DNA of 64,000 bases from an uncultured Eubacteriales bacterium. GTDB lineage: Bacteria; Bacillota; Clostridia; Lachnospirales; Lachnospiraceae. The position numbers were made by a program, and so were the translations under genes. The stretch covers positions 41,481 through 105,480 of the forward strand of contig CASDVE010000013.1 of the NCBI GenBank assembly GCA_949284175.1, written 5' to 3'. The notes beneath the pieces were generated by a model, which was not told the DNA's origin, ran no database searches, and was given only the letters and a program-made list of their open reading frames with translations. Positions 1 through 8,919 of the stretch are shown here, one piece after another; the first letter of the stretch is position 1, and every line of letters starts with the position of its first letter.

Positions 1-760
1 CTTCTGCAATCATAACATCCCAGTCTTGTTGAATGTGTCCTACTTTATTATTTGGAACATCTTTTGCAGTCAAAATAGCAAGAACCCCTTCAACAGCTTC
101 TGCTTTTGAATAATCAATCTTTACAACTTTTGCACGAGCATACTGAGAACGAACTGCTGATGCGTAAACCATTCCTTCCATCTCAACATCATCTGGATAC
201 TCTCCATATCCCAATACTTTTTCTCTTACATCTGTACGGAATGCACGATCACCAACCCCATAGTTATCACCTTGTTCTAAGTTTTCTTCGATCTGTGCAT
301 CTCCACGCAAAATCGCTGCCGTCAACTGGATTCCTTCGATAATTTTCTTATATCCTGTACAACGACAAATATTACCTTTTAAAGCAACTTTAATTTGTTC
401 TTCTGTTGGCTCTGGAACTTTATCCAACAAAGCCTTTCCCGCCATAACCATTCCTGGAATACAAAAACCACATTGTACAGAACCTTTTGCTCCAAACGCA
501 TATACAAAGGCTTCTTTCTCTCGCTCGGATAACCCTTCTGTTGTAATAATATTTTTTCCAACTGCAAGTTTTGTCGTTAAAACGCAAGATTTCACTGCTT
601 TTCCATCAATGACTATCGTACAAGTACCACAAGCCCCTTCACTACATCCATCCTTTACAGAATGAAGATGTAAATCATCTCTTAAATATCGTAACAAAGG
701 TTTATCCTCTGTTGTACTTCTTGTAATTCCATTTACTGTAAAAATATAGCTCTGTTCCAT
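1..760 (-). CDS. Selenium-dependent-type xanthine dehydrogenase, fused 2Fe-2S and molybdenum subunits (partial)
   Basis: This gene runs off the left edge; 253 codons are visible from the ATG at 760-758, which has GGAGG nearby. Residues 1-150 form a xanthine-dehydrogenase-type [2Fe-2S] subunit. The plant-type cluster cysteines are C39, C44, C47 and C59 and the helical-domain cluster is C97, C100, C132 and C134 (motifs CSEGACGTC and CRCTGY). After a short linker the chain continues without a stop into the start of the molybdopterin catalytic subunit (GVGDRAFRTDV, then YASAVRSQYARAKV). This single-chain layout is that of clostridial selenium-dependent xanthine dehydrogenases, which hydroxylate purines such as hypoxanthine and xanthine in the cytoplasm. 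Selenium there is a labile cofactor, not selenocysteine. The FAD subunit is absent from this chain; the ferredoxin gene 26 bases upstream suggests a different electron partner. The exact substrate is not visible. Confidence 0.85.
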   Translation of the reverse strand, partial: MEQSYIFTVNGITRSTTEDKPLLRYLRDDLHLHSVKDGCSEGACGTCTIVIDGKAVKSCVLTTKLAVGKNIITTEGLSEREKEAFVYAFGAKGSVQCGFCIPGMVMAGKALLDKVPEPTEEQIKVALKGNICRCTGYKKIIEGIQLTAAILRGDAQIEENLEQGDNYGVGDRAFRTDVREKVLGYGEYPDDVEMEGMVYASAVRSQYARAKVVKIDYSKAEAVEGVLAILTAKDVPNNKVGHIQQDWDVMIAE

Positions 761-786
761 AGCATCCTCCTACTTTCCTTCTCTAA

Positions 787-1332
787 CTATGCTCTCACTG
801 TAAAAATACCGTCTGCATCCAAGATAATTCCTCTTGGACATTTCACTGCACACATTCCACAGGCAATACATTTTCTTTCATCAATTACCGCATGATTGTC
901 TTCTATTTTCATTGCATCTGCTGGACAATTTTTTACACAAATTCCGCAAGCAATACAACCAACTTGGCACTCTTTTCTTGTTTCTGCACCTTTATCTTGA
1001 TTCATACATGCTGGATAAATCGTAAATTCAGGTGTGGTGATTCGAATTAAATTCTTTGGACAGACTTTAGCACAAAGGCCACACCCAATACATTTTTCTC
1101 TATCAACTTCTGCAACTCCATACTCATTAATAGAGATTGCATCGAATTTACAGGCGTCAACACATGTGCCACCACCTAAACATCCCCATTTACAAGACAA
1201 AATTCCTTCTGGATATTGTTCCATTCTCTCGTTACAATCCCCCACGATTTTGTCATTTTCTATAACTCTTTCAGCTCGATTTCCACCATTGCACTGTATA
1301 ACTGCAACCCTTTTCTTACCTTTTTGTGCCAT
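787..1332 (-). CDS. RnfB-like polyferredoxin, soluble, partner of the molybdenum hydroxylase
   Basis: A 181-residue iron-sulfur protein. Residues 8-65 match the middle of RnfB (VIQCNGG, then a cluster C47, C51, C57, C61 in SCKWGCLGGGTCVDAC). Two further [4Fe-4S] ferredoxin motifs follow: C81/C84/C87/C91 with C126/C129/C132/C136, and C155/C158/C161/C165. The N-terminal membrane helix and first cluster domain of true RnfB are missing, so this is a soluble electron carrier rather than an Rnf subunit. It is the first gene of a two-gene operon with the downstream xanthine dehydrogenase (26-base gap, same strand), so it most likely takes electrons from that enzyme. That role is inferred from position. 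The start has AAAGGAG eight bases upstream. Confidence 0.8.
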   Translation of the reverse strand: MAQKGKKRVAVIQCNGGNRAERVIENDKIVGDCNERMEQYPEGILSCKWGCLGGGTCVDACKFDAISINEYGVAEVDREKCIGCGLCAKVCPKNLIRITTPEFTIYPACMNQDKGAETRKECQVGCIACGICVKNCPADAMKIEDNHAVIDERKCIACGMCAVKCPRGIILDADGIFTVRA

Positions 1333-1690
1333 ATGTATAACTCCTTTCTTCTCTAGCCTCTTTTATTCTTTATAGTTTCTACTTTTCATCCTATTGATAT
1401 CTCAATATTTTTATTCTCTGACTACTCTCACAGACAATCCTATGGGTTTTCGCCAATGATTTATAACTAAAAAGTTGAGGAAAATAAAACTTTTCCCTCA
1501 AACCAAAGCATCTTATTTCATCATTTATATATTTTGCTTATTTCATTTCTATATTCAGGCTAGTTTCTTATATATATAATGATATAAATATAACATTTTT
1601 TTATCAATTAATCAATCTTTTATCTAAAAAATTGTCTTTATTTTTTGGATTTTTCACCATTTTTACGAATGTATTAATTTTCCTAATATA
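1333..1690. other. Non-coding upstream region of the ferredoxin-xanthine dehydrogenase operon
   Basis: No gene is seen. The region is very AT-rich. On the minus strand a possible promoter (TTGATA, 17 bases, TATCAT) begins within the palindrome-like element at 1601-1615. A hairpin (TGAGGAAAA / TTTTCCTCA type) lies in the untranslated leader at about 1477-1500. Confidence 0.4.
1601..1615 (-). promoter_or_regulatory. Candidate operator TTGATTAATTGATAA
   Basis: On the minus strand the site reads TTGATTAATTGATAA and overlaps a candidate -35 element of the ferredoxin-xanthine dehydrogenase operon. It shares the TTGATTA half-site with palindromes at 24956-24971, 25175-25190 and 29907-29926, and a partial one at 20251-20262. 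All lie upstream of purine-degradation genes. Confidence 0.4.
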
Positions 1691-1726
1691 AAAAAAGCCC
1701 AACAGACTAAAACTCTGTTGGACTTT
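1690..1726 (-). terminator. Intrinsic terminator of the CoA-transferase gene
   Basis: On the minus strand, GTCCAACAGA pairs with TCTGTTGGGC around a 7-base loop, followed by seven T. It lies 16 bases past the stop codon of the gene at 1742-3088. Confidence 0.85.
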
Positions 1727-1741
1727 TTTATGTAAAATAAA

Positions 1742-3088
1742 TTATTTATTACTTCTTCTCCAAATATTCATTTTTTCTGCGTCTTTTATCAATTCATCTC
1801 TAAAGTCTGGATGTGCCACAGAAATAATTGCTTCTGCTTTCTCCCATGTTGACAAACCTTTTAAGTTCACTTTTCCATATTCCGTAACAAGATAATGAAT
1901 ATTGGCACGAGTATCTGTAACGATAGAACCTGGATTCAGTGTTGGTACAATTCTTGATTTTAATTGTCCATCCTTTGTTTTAAATGTGGAAGAACAACAA
2001 ATAAAACTCTTACCACCTTTGGATAAATAAGCTCCAAGTACGAAGTCGAGCTGTCCGCCAGCACCACTAATATGACGAATACCAGCTGATTCAGAGTTTA
2101 CCTGTCCAAACAAATCAATATCCACAGCATTGTTAATGGACATAAAGTTATCCAAAGCAGAAATATTTCTTACATCATTGGTATAATCAACTGGTGCACT
2201 CATACACTCTGGGTTATTATTGATGTAATCATATAATTTCTTTGTACCAGCCGCAAACGCATATGTTTGACGGAAACGATCAAGGGATTTATGTGCCCCT
2301 GTAATTTTACCTGCTTTCGCAATATCGACAAAAGCATCCACATACATTTCTGTATGTACGCCAAGATCTTTTAAATCAGATTCTGCGATCAAAGAGCCAA
2401 CAGCGTTTGGCATACCACCTATTCCCAATTGTAAACAAGCACCATTTGGGATTTCATCCACAATCAATCTAGCGACTGCTTTGTCAACATCACTAGCAGT
2501 TCCACCACCACCTAATTCAGAAATAGTTGGATTTGAACCTTGTACAATATAGTCAACTTTTGAAATGTGAATGCTCTCTTCAAAACCACCAAGACATCTT
2601 GGCATATTTTCATTCACTTCAACGATAATACATTTTGCAGTTTCACAAACTGCCATCATATGAGAAGCACTTGGTCCGAAATTGAAATAACCATGCTCAT
2701 CCATTGGGGCAACTTGGAACATTGCAACATCGGCTGGAACTGCATTCTCTCTCACATATCTTGGTAATTCAGAATAGCGAATTGGTGCATAGTAAGCAAT
2801 CCCTTCATTAATCGCTTTTCTCTCGATTCCTGACATATGCCATGAATTCCAAGTAACACGTTTTGGAGCATCTGTCACATCAAAAACAGCTGGTCTCCAC
2901 ATACAAATTCCACCACGGAATTTTAAATCATCAAGCCCTTCTGCTTCCACTCGTTTTGCCAATGCCTTATCAAGATCATAGGCAGTTGCCACACACCATC
3001 CATAGTCAATCCAATCACCAGATTTTACAACTTTAACCGCCTCATTAGCTGAAATAATTTTTTTTGAATATTCCTGTTCAAATCCCAT
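1742..3088 (-). CDS. but: Butyryl-CoA:acetate CoA-transferase
   Basis: A 448-residue class I CoA-transferase of the butyryl-CoA:acetate / 4-hydroxybutyrate type. It releases butyrate from butyryl-CoA while making acetyl-CoA from acetate, the last step of butyrate formation in many gut Lachnospiraceae. Visible signatures are GGGGTASD at about 193-200, the CoA-loop motif GIGGMPNAV at 222-230, the HTE motif at 245-247 whose Glu247 corresponds to the catalytic glutamate of the family, and [20 protein letters not shown] near residue 340, typical of Roseburia/Anaerostipes-type enzymes. Length is normal. The start has AGGAGG eight bases upstream. It is transcribed alone, with its own promoter and terminator, 2.7 kb past the end of the butyrate operon, so it can be controlled separately. 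4-Hydroxybutyrate CoA-transferase is the main alternative call. Confidence 0.88.
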   Translation of the reverse strand: MGFEQEYSKKIISANEAVKVVKSGDWIDYGWCVATAYDLDKALAKRVEAEGLDDLKFRGGICMWRPAVFDVTDAPKRVTWNSWHMSGIERKAINEGIAYYAPIRYSELPRYVRENAVPADVAMFQVAPMDEHGYFNFGPSASHMMAVCETAKCIIVEVNENMPRCLGGFEESIHISKVDYIVQGSNPTISELGGGGTASDVDKAVARLIVDEIPNGACLQLGIGGMPNAVGSLIAESDLKDLGVHTEMYVDAFVDIAKAGKITGAHKSLDRFRQTYAFAAGTKKLYDYINNNPECMSAPVDYTNDVRNISALDNFMSINNAVDIDLFGQVNSESAGIRHISGAGGQLDFVLGAYLSKGGKSFICCSSTFKTKDGQLKSRIVPTLNPGSIVTDTRANIHYLVTEYGKVNLKGLSTWEKAEAIISVAHPDFRDELIKDAEKMNIWRRSNK

Positions 3089-3164
3089 TCCTGCAACCTC
3101 CTAGATAAGTAAAATCGTTAAATAAATATCATTTTCTTTTTTCTATATTATAGTGCATAGATTT

Positions 3165-3193
3165 ATTATATTCTCAAAATGACAGCTGGTCAA
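3165..3193 (-). promoter_or_regulatory. Sigma-A promoter of the CoA-transferase gene
   Basis: Minus strand TTGACC, 17 bases, TATAAT, about 75 bases before the start codon at 3088. Near-consensus. Confidence 0.75.
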
Positions 3194-3498
3194 GTGAATT
3201 TACCGTTTTTTTTGTTTATTTTTTAATATTTATTGTCTGAAATTTATCTTTTTTTCTGCTATTTTCGTTCCTTTTATAAAGTATTTATAAGATATAATCC
3301 AAAATCCTCCAACTTTTTATGTTAAAGTATTCACATTTCCAACGAAAATTTTTAATTTTGATTGCAATTTTTTCTTTTTCTTCCTATCACTTTCATGTTA
3401 TGATATCTTTTCCTTTTTTAGTCCTTCATTTTCACTGTTATTATGATAACAATATTCCTTTTGCTGTCTAAAAATTTTTTGTCAAAACTATAACGCAT
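3194..3498. other. AT-rich non-coding spacer
   Basis: No open frame, hairpin or repeat worth calling is seen between the CoA-transferase promoter and the 96-bp repeat element. Confidence 0.4.
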
Positions 3499-3594
3499 AC
3501 GATGAGAAGCACGCTTTGCGAACTTCTCACGTTCGCAAGCAGTCGTCATATAAGAGCATAAATGCTCTTGCATGACTCGTTGCTTTCGCGTAAA
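3499..3594 (+). repeat. 96-bp structured intergenic repeat, copy A
   Basis: Begins ACGATGAGAAGC and ends TTCGCGTAAA. It matches copy B at 13723-13818 over exactly 96 bases with 11 differences, and a divergent 95-base relative lies at 36666-36760. It contains two hairpins: GAGAAG...CTTCTC, and GTCAT..AAGAGCA / TGCTCTT..ATGAC. The difference T to C in the second stem of copy B is matched by A to G on the other arm, so pairing is kept. Confidence 0.75.
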
Positions 3595-3596
3595 TA

Positions 3597-3635
3597 AAGC
3601 GATAGAATAGACTAAATATTCTATCCTATCGCTTC
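3597..3635 (-). terminator. Terminator of map
   Basis: A long hairpin with arms AAGCGATAG and CTATCGCTT-type sequence, followed on the minus strand by TTTATTT. It sits 20 bases past the map stop codon. Confidence 0.7.
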
Positions 3636-3655
3636 TTCTATTGACTCTATTACAA

Positions 3656-4522
3656 TTACTGTGTTAGAACTTCTGCTCCGTCTTCTGTTACAACAATAGT
3701 GTATTCCCATTGAGCGGATAATTTATGATCCTCTGTATAAATTGTCCATCCATTGGTATCATCACAAAATACTTCCTCTGTTCCTGCATTGATCATCGGT
3801 TCAATAGTAAACACCATTCCTGGGACAAGAAGATAGTCTGTTCCCGCCTTTCCCACATGGCATACATACGGATCTTCATGGAAACGAACCCCCACTCCAT
3901 GTCCTCCAATTTCTCGAACGACTTCAAATCCATTTTCTTTTGCATGATGATAAATAGCTTCACCAAGATCTCCAAGATGTGCATATGGCTTTACTGTTGC
4001 AAGCCCAAGATCCAAACACTCTTTTGCAACTTCAACAATCTTTTTCGCCTCTTGCGATACCTCTCCGATACAAAACATACGAGAAGCATCGGCATAATAT
4101 CCATCTAAAATTGTTGTCACATCCACATTGATAATATCACCTTCTTTTAACACCGTATCATCTGGTATTCCATGACACACTTGATCGTTGATCGATGTGC
4201 ATACGCTTTTTGGAAATCCTTCATAATTTAATGGAGCTGGAATGCCACCATGCTCGATTGTGTATTCATGGACGAGGGTGTTTATCTCATTTGTAGTCAT
4301 CCCTGCATGGATCGTTTCAGCAACCATATCAAGAATTGCTGTATTTAATACACCCGCTTTTCGTATTCCGTCTATTTGCTCTTTTGTTTTAATCATATCA
4401 TGACTTGGAACAAGATGTCCTTCATCCGCATATGCTTGCAATTTTTCATCAAAAGCTAAGTGACAACTTTTATATTTTTTCCCACTGTTACACCAGCATG
4501 GATCATTTCTACCAATTTTCAT
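3656..4522 (-). CDS. map: Methionine aminopeptidase type I with N-terminal SEC-C motif
   Basis: A 288-residue type I methionine aminopeptidase, which removes the initiator methionine from new proteins. The metal ligands of the pita-bread fold are visible: D134, D145, H208, E241 and E273, with the substrate-binding H117 in CHGIPDD. Residues 4-21 carry a SEC-C zinc motif (GRNDPCWC..GKKYKSCH), as in the longer Map variant common in clostridia; it is thought to help ribosome or zinc binding. It has its own promoter (4596-4624) and terminator. A second, short Map next to ribosomal protein genes is common in these bacteria but is not in this window. Confidence 0.93.
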   Translation of the reverse strand: MKIGRNDPCWCNSGKKYKSCHLAFDEKLQAYADEGHLVPSHDMIKTKEQIDGIRKAGVLNTAILDMVAETIHAGMTTNEINTLVHEYTIEHGGIPAPLNYEGFPKSVCTSINDQVCHGIPDDTVLKEGDIINVDVTTILDGYYADASRMFCIGEVSQEAKKIVEVAKECLDLGLATVKPYAHLGDLGEAIYHHAKENGFEVVREIGGHGVGVRFHEDPYVCHVGKAGTDYLLVPGMVFTIEPMINAGTEEVFCDDTNGWTIYTEDHKLSAQWEYTIVVTEDGAEVLTQ

Positions 4523-4595
4523 TTTTTTCCTTCCTTTCCTTTTCTATGAACAGTCAAAACTAGATTTTATATCTTTTTATAAAGCTGTGTTTTTT

Positions 4596-4624
4596 AGTAT
4601 ACTCCTAATAAAGCACTGTTACAA
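4596..4624 (-). promoter_or_regulatory. Sigma-A promoter of map
   Basis: Minus strand TTGTAA, 17 bases, TATACT, 74 bases before the map start. Confidence 0.6.
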
Positions 4625-4708
4625 GAAAAATTATTTCATAGTCCCTATTAAAAATCCTTTTATTTCTTTTATTGTTTTTATATAACAAGATAAGAATTTC
4701 CTATCATA

Positions 4709-4746
4709 CAAAAAACAAGGATCCCATTTTCTTCTGGAATCCTTGT
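4709..4746 (-). terminator. Terminator of the flagellin-like gene
   Basis: Minus strand hairpin CAAGGATTCC...GGATCCTTG followed by six T, about 50 bases past the stop codon at 4798. Confidence 0.8.
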
Positions 4747-4797
4747 ATAAAACTCATAATACCAAATTCACTTCTTGACTTGTTATTTTTCCATAGG

Positions 4798-5562
4798 TTA
4801 AACGAGCATATTGAAATAAATTTGACCATTGCGAGTTACTTCTTGCTGATGATTCTTTTGCATAACAAGACCCGCCGTATTCCTTAGTTGTTCTTGTCGC
4901 AATTCCATAACCATCCGCTCCATATCCACATCTTCTATTCTACTTTGAGCGGATTGTAAATTCATATAAGTAATGTCATTAGAATTTGTGGCATGGTCGA
5001 TTGCATTTGTTGACGCTCCAACATCCCCTCGTATAGAATTAAGAGCATCAATCGCTTTATCAATATCACGAATATCAAAACTTTTTGTAATATCAAAGTC
5101 AGTAATACCTAAAGAATCTGTTGATAAATCAAAGTTTTTGTTCTCTGAAACACCACTTAAATCTAACGTCGTTCCATTTAAGATAGAAATTCCATTATAC
5201 TGAGCGGACTGACTTGTAGAATTGATCTGCTCTTTGATCTGATCGATTTCACTTTGCAACAATTCTCTATCAGAAGAAGTATAAATGCCATTACTACCTT
5301 GAATTGCCAGTTCTTTTATTCTTTGTAACCCTTTCGTAACACTGTCCAAATGTCCATCAACCGTATTCAATAAACTCTGAGAATCCGCCATATTCTTATT
5401 ATCTGTCTTGATCAAAGTTGATTGAGTTTCCATTTTTTTAGAAATGGCAAGCCCAGCCGGATCATCCCCTGCCGTTTCAATTCGCTTACTGCCGGAGATA
5501 TGAGAATAGAGTTGAGAGATTGTATTCCAATTTTTATAATGACTGATTGAAGAAATATACAT
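4798..5562 (-). CDS. Orphan flagellin-like protein
   Basis: 254 residues. The N-terminal half matches the flagellin D0/D1 helical region: AGDDPAGLAISKKM near 31-44, LLNTVDGHLD, LQRIKELAIQGSNG and LLQSEIDQIKEQI. The C-terminal part keeps the second D1 helix (NLQSAQSRIEDVDME near 203-217, then MVMELRQEQLRNTAG). The very start (MYISSISHYKNWNTI) and the end (QQEVTRNGQIYFNMLV) do not look like ordinary flagellin termini, which normally end in a leucine-rich D0 helix. The variable middle domain is short. No flagellar gene lies nearby, and the promoter is sigma-A-like rather than the sigma-28 type usual for flagellin. It could be a minor flagellin, a hook-associated relative, or a repurposed secreted protein. 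Family call is firm; function is not. Confidence 0.7.
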   Translation of the reverse strand: MYISSISHYKNWNTISQLYSHISGSKRIETAGDDPAGLAISKKMETQSTLIKTDNKNMADSQSLLNTVDGHLDSVTKGLQRIKELAIQGSNGIYTSSDRELLQSEIDQIKEQINSTSQSAQYNGISILNGTTLDLSGVSENKNFDLSTDSLGITDFDITKSFDIRDIDKAIDALNSIRGDVGASTNAIDHATNSNDITYMNLQSAQSRIEDVDMERMVMELRQEQLRNTAGLVMQKNHQQEVTRNGQIYFNMLV

Positions 5563-5628
5563 AAAAATGCCCTCCTCTCTAACAACTGCTTCTATAAGCC
5601 CATTGCACTACCATTGCTCCTTATTTTT

Positions 5629-5656
5629 AGTATACCACAATCATTCCCTTTGACAA
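5629..5656 (-). promoter_or_regulatory. Sigma-A-like promoter of the flagellin-like gene
   Basis: Minus strand TTGTCA, 16 bases, TATACT. No sigma-28 (TAAA...GCCGATAA) signal is visible. Confidence 0.6.
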
Positions 5657-5731
5657 GATATTGTTAACAGTTTCTTTATACAAGTTTCTCACGTTCCTAG
5701 ACACTCGTCCTATGAAATTTCCTATCACGTA

Positions 5732-5781
5732 AAAAGAACATTGTAATAGTGCTATAAGAAAGTTCTTATTCTATCACAATG
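5732..5781 (-). terminator. Terminator of the butyrate operon
   Basis: Minus strand CATTGTGATAG pairs with CTATTACAATG, with an inner AAGAAC/TTTCTT-type stem, then TTCTTTTT. It lies about 45 bases past the etfA stop. Confidence 0.8.
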
Positions 5782-5823
5782 CCCTTTATTCATTGAATAC
5801 TACTTATAAAAGCTGAAAATACA

Positions 5824-6822
5824 CTATTGTTCTGCTTTTTCTTTTTTAATAGCTTCTGTTAATTTTGGAACAATGGCTTTTAAATCTCCAACAATTCCAA
5901 GATCTGCTACTTCAAAGATTGGAGCTGTTTCATCCTTATTAATTGCTACGATGTAATCAGCACTTTCCATACCAGCTACGTGCTGAATCGCTCCTGAAAT
6001 ACCACAAGCTATATATAATTCTGGACGAACTGTTTTTCCTGTTTGTCCTACCTGCTCATCTTTTGCAATCCATCCAGCATCAACACAAGCTCTAGAAGAA
6101 GCCACTTCTCCATCTAATGCGTCTGCTAATTCTTTGATCATTGCAAAGCCATCTGCATTACCGATACCACGTCCACCAGAAACAAGTCTTTTTGCTTCTG
6201 TAATATCAACAGCTTTGTGTTCTGCTTTTACAACTTCACGGATTTTTACATTCATATCAGCATCTGTAAATGTTACAGGGAATACTTCAATTTCTCCTGT
6301 TCTTCCTGCATCCTCTGCTAATGCCTTCATAACTCCTGGACGAACTGTTGCCATCTGAGGACGGAAATCTGCACAGAGAATCGTAGCCATAATATTTCCG
6401 CCAAAGGCTGGACGAGTCATTCGTAATAATTTAGTTTCTTCATCAATTTCAAGACCAGTACAATCCGCAGTTAAACCTGTATGTACTCTTGCTGATACAC
6501 GAGGTGCTAAATCACGTCCAATAGAAGATGCTCCATAAAGCATAATTTCTGGTTCTCCAGCTTTAATCACTTCATAAATCGCTTTTGTATATGGTTCTGT
6601 CACATACTCTGCTAACATAGGATCATCCACAACAATAACTTTATCAGCACCATGTTTAATTAAGGTTTCTGCTTTATCTTTAATTCCTGAACCCAAAAGA
6701 ACTGCTACAACATCTTGGGAAAGGGCATCAGCTAATTCTCTTGCTTTTCCGATTAACTCAATACCGACTTTCTGTATTTCGCCATCTCTTTGCTCAGTAA
6801 ATACATATACGTTTTTACTCAT
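5824..6822 (-). CDS. etfA: Electron transfer flavoprotein alpha subunit
   Basis: 332 residues, the usual EtfA length. The C-terminal FAD-binding region is clear from about 200 on: VSGGRGIGNADGF, GEVASSRACVDAGW, QVGQTGKTVRPELYIACGISGAIQH and VAINKDETAPIFEVADLGIVGD. With EtfB and butyryl-CoA dehydrogenase it forms the cytoplasmic complex that reduces crotonyl-CoA with NADH; in clostridia this is coupled to ferredoxin reduction by electron bifurcation. It is the last gene of the thl-crt-hbd-bcd-etfB-etfA operon, 32 bases after etfB. Bifurcation in this strain is inferred from the family and partners. Confidence 0.95.
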   Translation of the reverse strand: MSKNVYVFTEQRDGEIQKVGIELIGKARELADALSQDVVAVLLGSGIKDKAETLIKHGADKVIVVDDPMLAEYVTEPYTKAIYEVIKAGEPEIMLYGASSIGRDLAPRVSARVHTGLTADCTGLEIDEETKLLRMTRPAFGGNIMATILCADFRPQMATVRPGVMKALAEDAGRTGEIEVFPVTFTDADMNVKIREVVKAEHKAVDITEAKRLVSGGRGIGNADGFAMIKELADALDGEVASSRACVDAGWIAKDEQVGQTGKTVRPELYIACGISGAIQHVAGMESADYIVAINKDETAPIFEVADLGIVGDLKAIVPKLTEAIKKEKAEQ

Positions 6823-6854
6823 TTTAAAAGTTCCTCCTATTCCTATATCACAGA

Positions 6855-7655
6855 TTAGATAATGTATTTTTCTTTTAATTTTGCAACAATTGTTTCTACC
6901 GCTTCGTCAGCAGATAGATCTTTAAATACTTCACCAGCACCTTTTGCTTGTTTTGTAAAGGATTTTGCTACTCTTGTAGGAGATCCTTTTAAACCAATAT
7001 TTGCTGTGTCAATATAATCTTCTAAATCAGCAAGTCCCCAAACTTTTACTTCTTTTTCTCTATAAGCGTCAAATACACCGCCCACAGACATATATCTTGG
7101 CTCTGCTAATTCAGCTAATGCTGTGATTAAACAAGGAGTTTTGATCTCAATAATATGATGACGATCTTCAAATTGTCTTTGAACAACTAAAGTGTTTTCA
7201 TCTTCTACTTCCAAGTTTTCAGCATAAGAAACTTGTGGGATTCCTAAATGTTCTGCAATCTGTGGTCCAACCTGTGCTGTATCACCATCAATTGCCTGAC
7301 GTCCTGTGATAATAACATCATAATCACCAATTTTCTTTAATGCTGCTGCAATAGTAGAAGAAGTTGCCCATGTATCCGCTCCACCAAACGCTCTATCGGA
7401 CACTAAAATAGCCTCATCACATCCCATGGCTAATGCTTCTCTTAAAGCAACATCAGCCTGTGCTGGTCCCATAGATACAACAGTTACTGTACTTCCTGGA
7501 CATTTTTCTTTTAATTGTAAAGCGGCTTCAATACCAGCTTTATCATCTGGGTTAATAATACTTGGAACACCATCACGAATTAATGTATTAGTTACAGGAT
7601 CCAGTCTTACTTCTGTTGTATCTGGTACCTGTTTTGCACAAACAATGATTTTCAT
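6855..7655 (-). CDS. etfB: Electron transfer flavoprotein beta subunit
   Basis: 266 residues with typical EtfB features: MKIIVCAKQVPDTTEVRLDP at the N-terminus, GPAQADVALREALAMGCDEAILVSD, and ITGRQAIDGDTAQVGPQIAEHLGIPQVSYA, the nucleotide-binding and signature stretch. It pairs with EtfA to carry electrons from NADH to butyryl-CoA dehydrogenase. It lies 23 bases after bcd and 32 before etfA, in the standard clostridial order. Confidence 0.95.
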   Translation of the reverse strand: MKIIVCAKQVPDTTEVRLDPVTNTLIRDGVPSIINPDDKAGIEAALQLKEKCPGSTVTVVSMGPAQADVALREALAMGCDEAILVSDRAFGGADTWATSSTIAAALKKIGDYDVIITGRQAIDGDTAQVGPQIAEHLGIPQVSYAENLEVEDENTLVVQRQFEDRHHIIEIKTPCLITALAELAEPRYMSVGGVFDAYREKEVKVWGLADLEDYIDTANIGLKGSPTRVAKSFTKQAKGAGEVFKDLSADEAVETIVAKLKEKYII

Positions 7656-7678
7656 TTTTTTATTCTCCTTCCAAAAAA

Positions 7679-8818
7679 CTACTTAAACATAGCACCGCTG
7701 ATTACCATCTTCTGAACTTCTGTTGTTCCTTCATAGATTTCAGTAATCTTAGCATCTCGCATCATTCTTTCAATTGGATATTCTCTTGTATATCCATATC
7801 CACCGAATAATTGTAAACATCTTCTTGTTACATCACTGGCATTATCTGCTGCAAATAATTTTGCCGCTGCTGCTAATGTTGTATAAGGTTTTCCTTCTTG
7901 TTTACCCATAGCTGCTCGATATACTAATAACTGAGCCGCATCAGTAGATGCTTTCATATCTGCAAGTTCAAACGCAGTATTTTGGAATTTCGCAAGTGCA
8001 CGACCGAACTGTTTTCTTTCTTTTACATATTTTACAGTTTCATCAATAGCACCCTCTGCAAGACCAAGAGCCTGAGAAGCGATACCAATACGTCCACCAT
8101 CCAATGTCTTCATAGCAATTGCAAAACCTTTTCCTTCTTTACCAAGCAAGTTTTCTTTTGGTACAATACAATTTTCCAAAATTAACTCACAAGTAGAAGA
8201 ACCTTTAATACCCATTTTTCTTTCATGTTTTCCAACGGAGAAACCTGGGAAATCTCTCTCTACAATAAATGCAGAGATTCCTCTTGTACCTTTTGATTTA
8301 TCTGTCATTGCAAAAATAATAAATACGTTTGCATAGCCGGCATTTGTAATGAAGATTTTACTTCCGTTTAATACGTAGTGATCTCCTTCTAATACAGCTT
8401 TTGTCTGTTGTCCTGACGCATCGGTACCAGCTCCTGGCTCTGTTAATCCAAATGCACCAATCCATTCTCCAGAACATAATTTTGGAAGATATTTTTGTTT
8501 TTGTTCTTCTGTACCATGTTCAAAAATTGGAGCACAGCACAAAGAAGTATGAGCAGAAACGATAACACCTGTTGTTCCACACACTTTGGAAAGCTCTTCT
8601 ACACACATAATGTAAGAAAGATAATCCGCTCCCTGTCCCCCATATTGTTTAGGAAAAGGAATACCAAGCATTCCATATCTAGCTAATTTTTTTACAGTTT
8701 CCACTGGAAACATTTCTTTTTCGTCTACTTCCTCAGCAAGAGGTTTTACTTCCCTTTCAGCAAAATCTCTGTACATCTGCTGTACTAGTAAATGCTCTTT
8801 AGATAAATTAAAATCCAT
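7679..8818 (-). CDS. bcd: Butyryl-CoA dehydrogenase (short-chain acyl-CoA dehydrogenase)
   Basis: 379 residues, the normal length for the family. It reduces crotonyl-CoA to butyryl-CoA in a complex with EtfAB. The FAD-binding signature FGLTEPGAGTDASG, GYANVFIIFA and the C-terminal IYEGTTEVQK are visible; Glu363 of IYEGT is in the position of the catalytic base. LQLFGGYGYTREYPIERMMRDAKI is the usual acyl-CoA dehydrogenase signature 2. It is followed by etfB and etfA, the hallmark of the bifurcating complex. Confidence 0.95.
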   Translation of the reverse strand: MDFNLSKEHLLVQQMYRDFAEREVKPLAEEVDEKEMFPVETVKKLARYGMLGIPFPKQYGGQGADYLSYIMCVEELSKVCGTTGVIVSAHTSLCCAPIFEHGTEEQKQKYLPKLCSGEWIGAFGLTEPGAGTDASGQQTKAVLEGDHYVLNGSKIFITNAGYANVFIIFAMTDKSKGTRGISAFIVERDFPGFSVGKHERKMGIKGSSTCELILENCIVPKENLLGKEGKGFAIAMKTLDGGRIGIASQALGLAEGAIDETVKYVKERKQFGRALAKFQNTAFELADMKASTDAAQLLVYRAAMGKQEGKPYTTLAAAAKLFAADNASDVTRRCLQLFGGYGYTREYPIERMMRDAKITEIYEGTTEVQKMVISGAMFK

Positions 8819-8919
8819 TTGTTTATTTCCTCCTTGTCCTTATGAACGATGTTCCTTAAAAATAGATTACGGTATGAGAAAAATATATTTCTTTTTATAC
8901 ATCCGTTTTTATGCAAATA

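Noticed and set aside
3499..3594. CRISPR array from the repeated hairpins
   Set aside because: Copies are single, kilobases apart and without regular spacers; no cas gene is seen.
5563..5660. Sigma-28 promoter before the flagellin-like gene
   Set aside because: No TAAA...GCCGATAA pattern on the minus strand; a TTGTCA/TATACT pair fits better.
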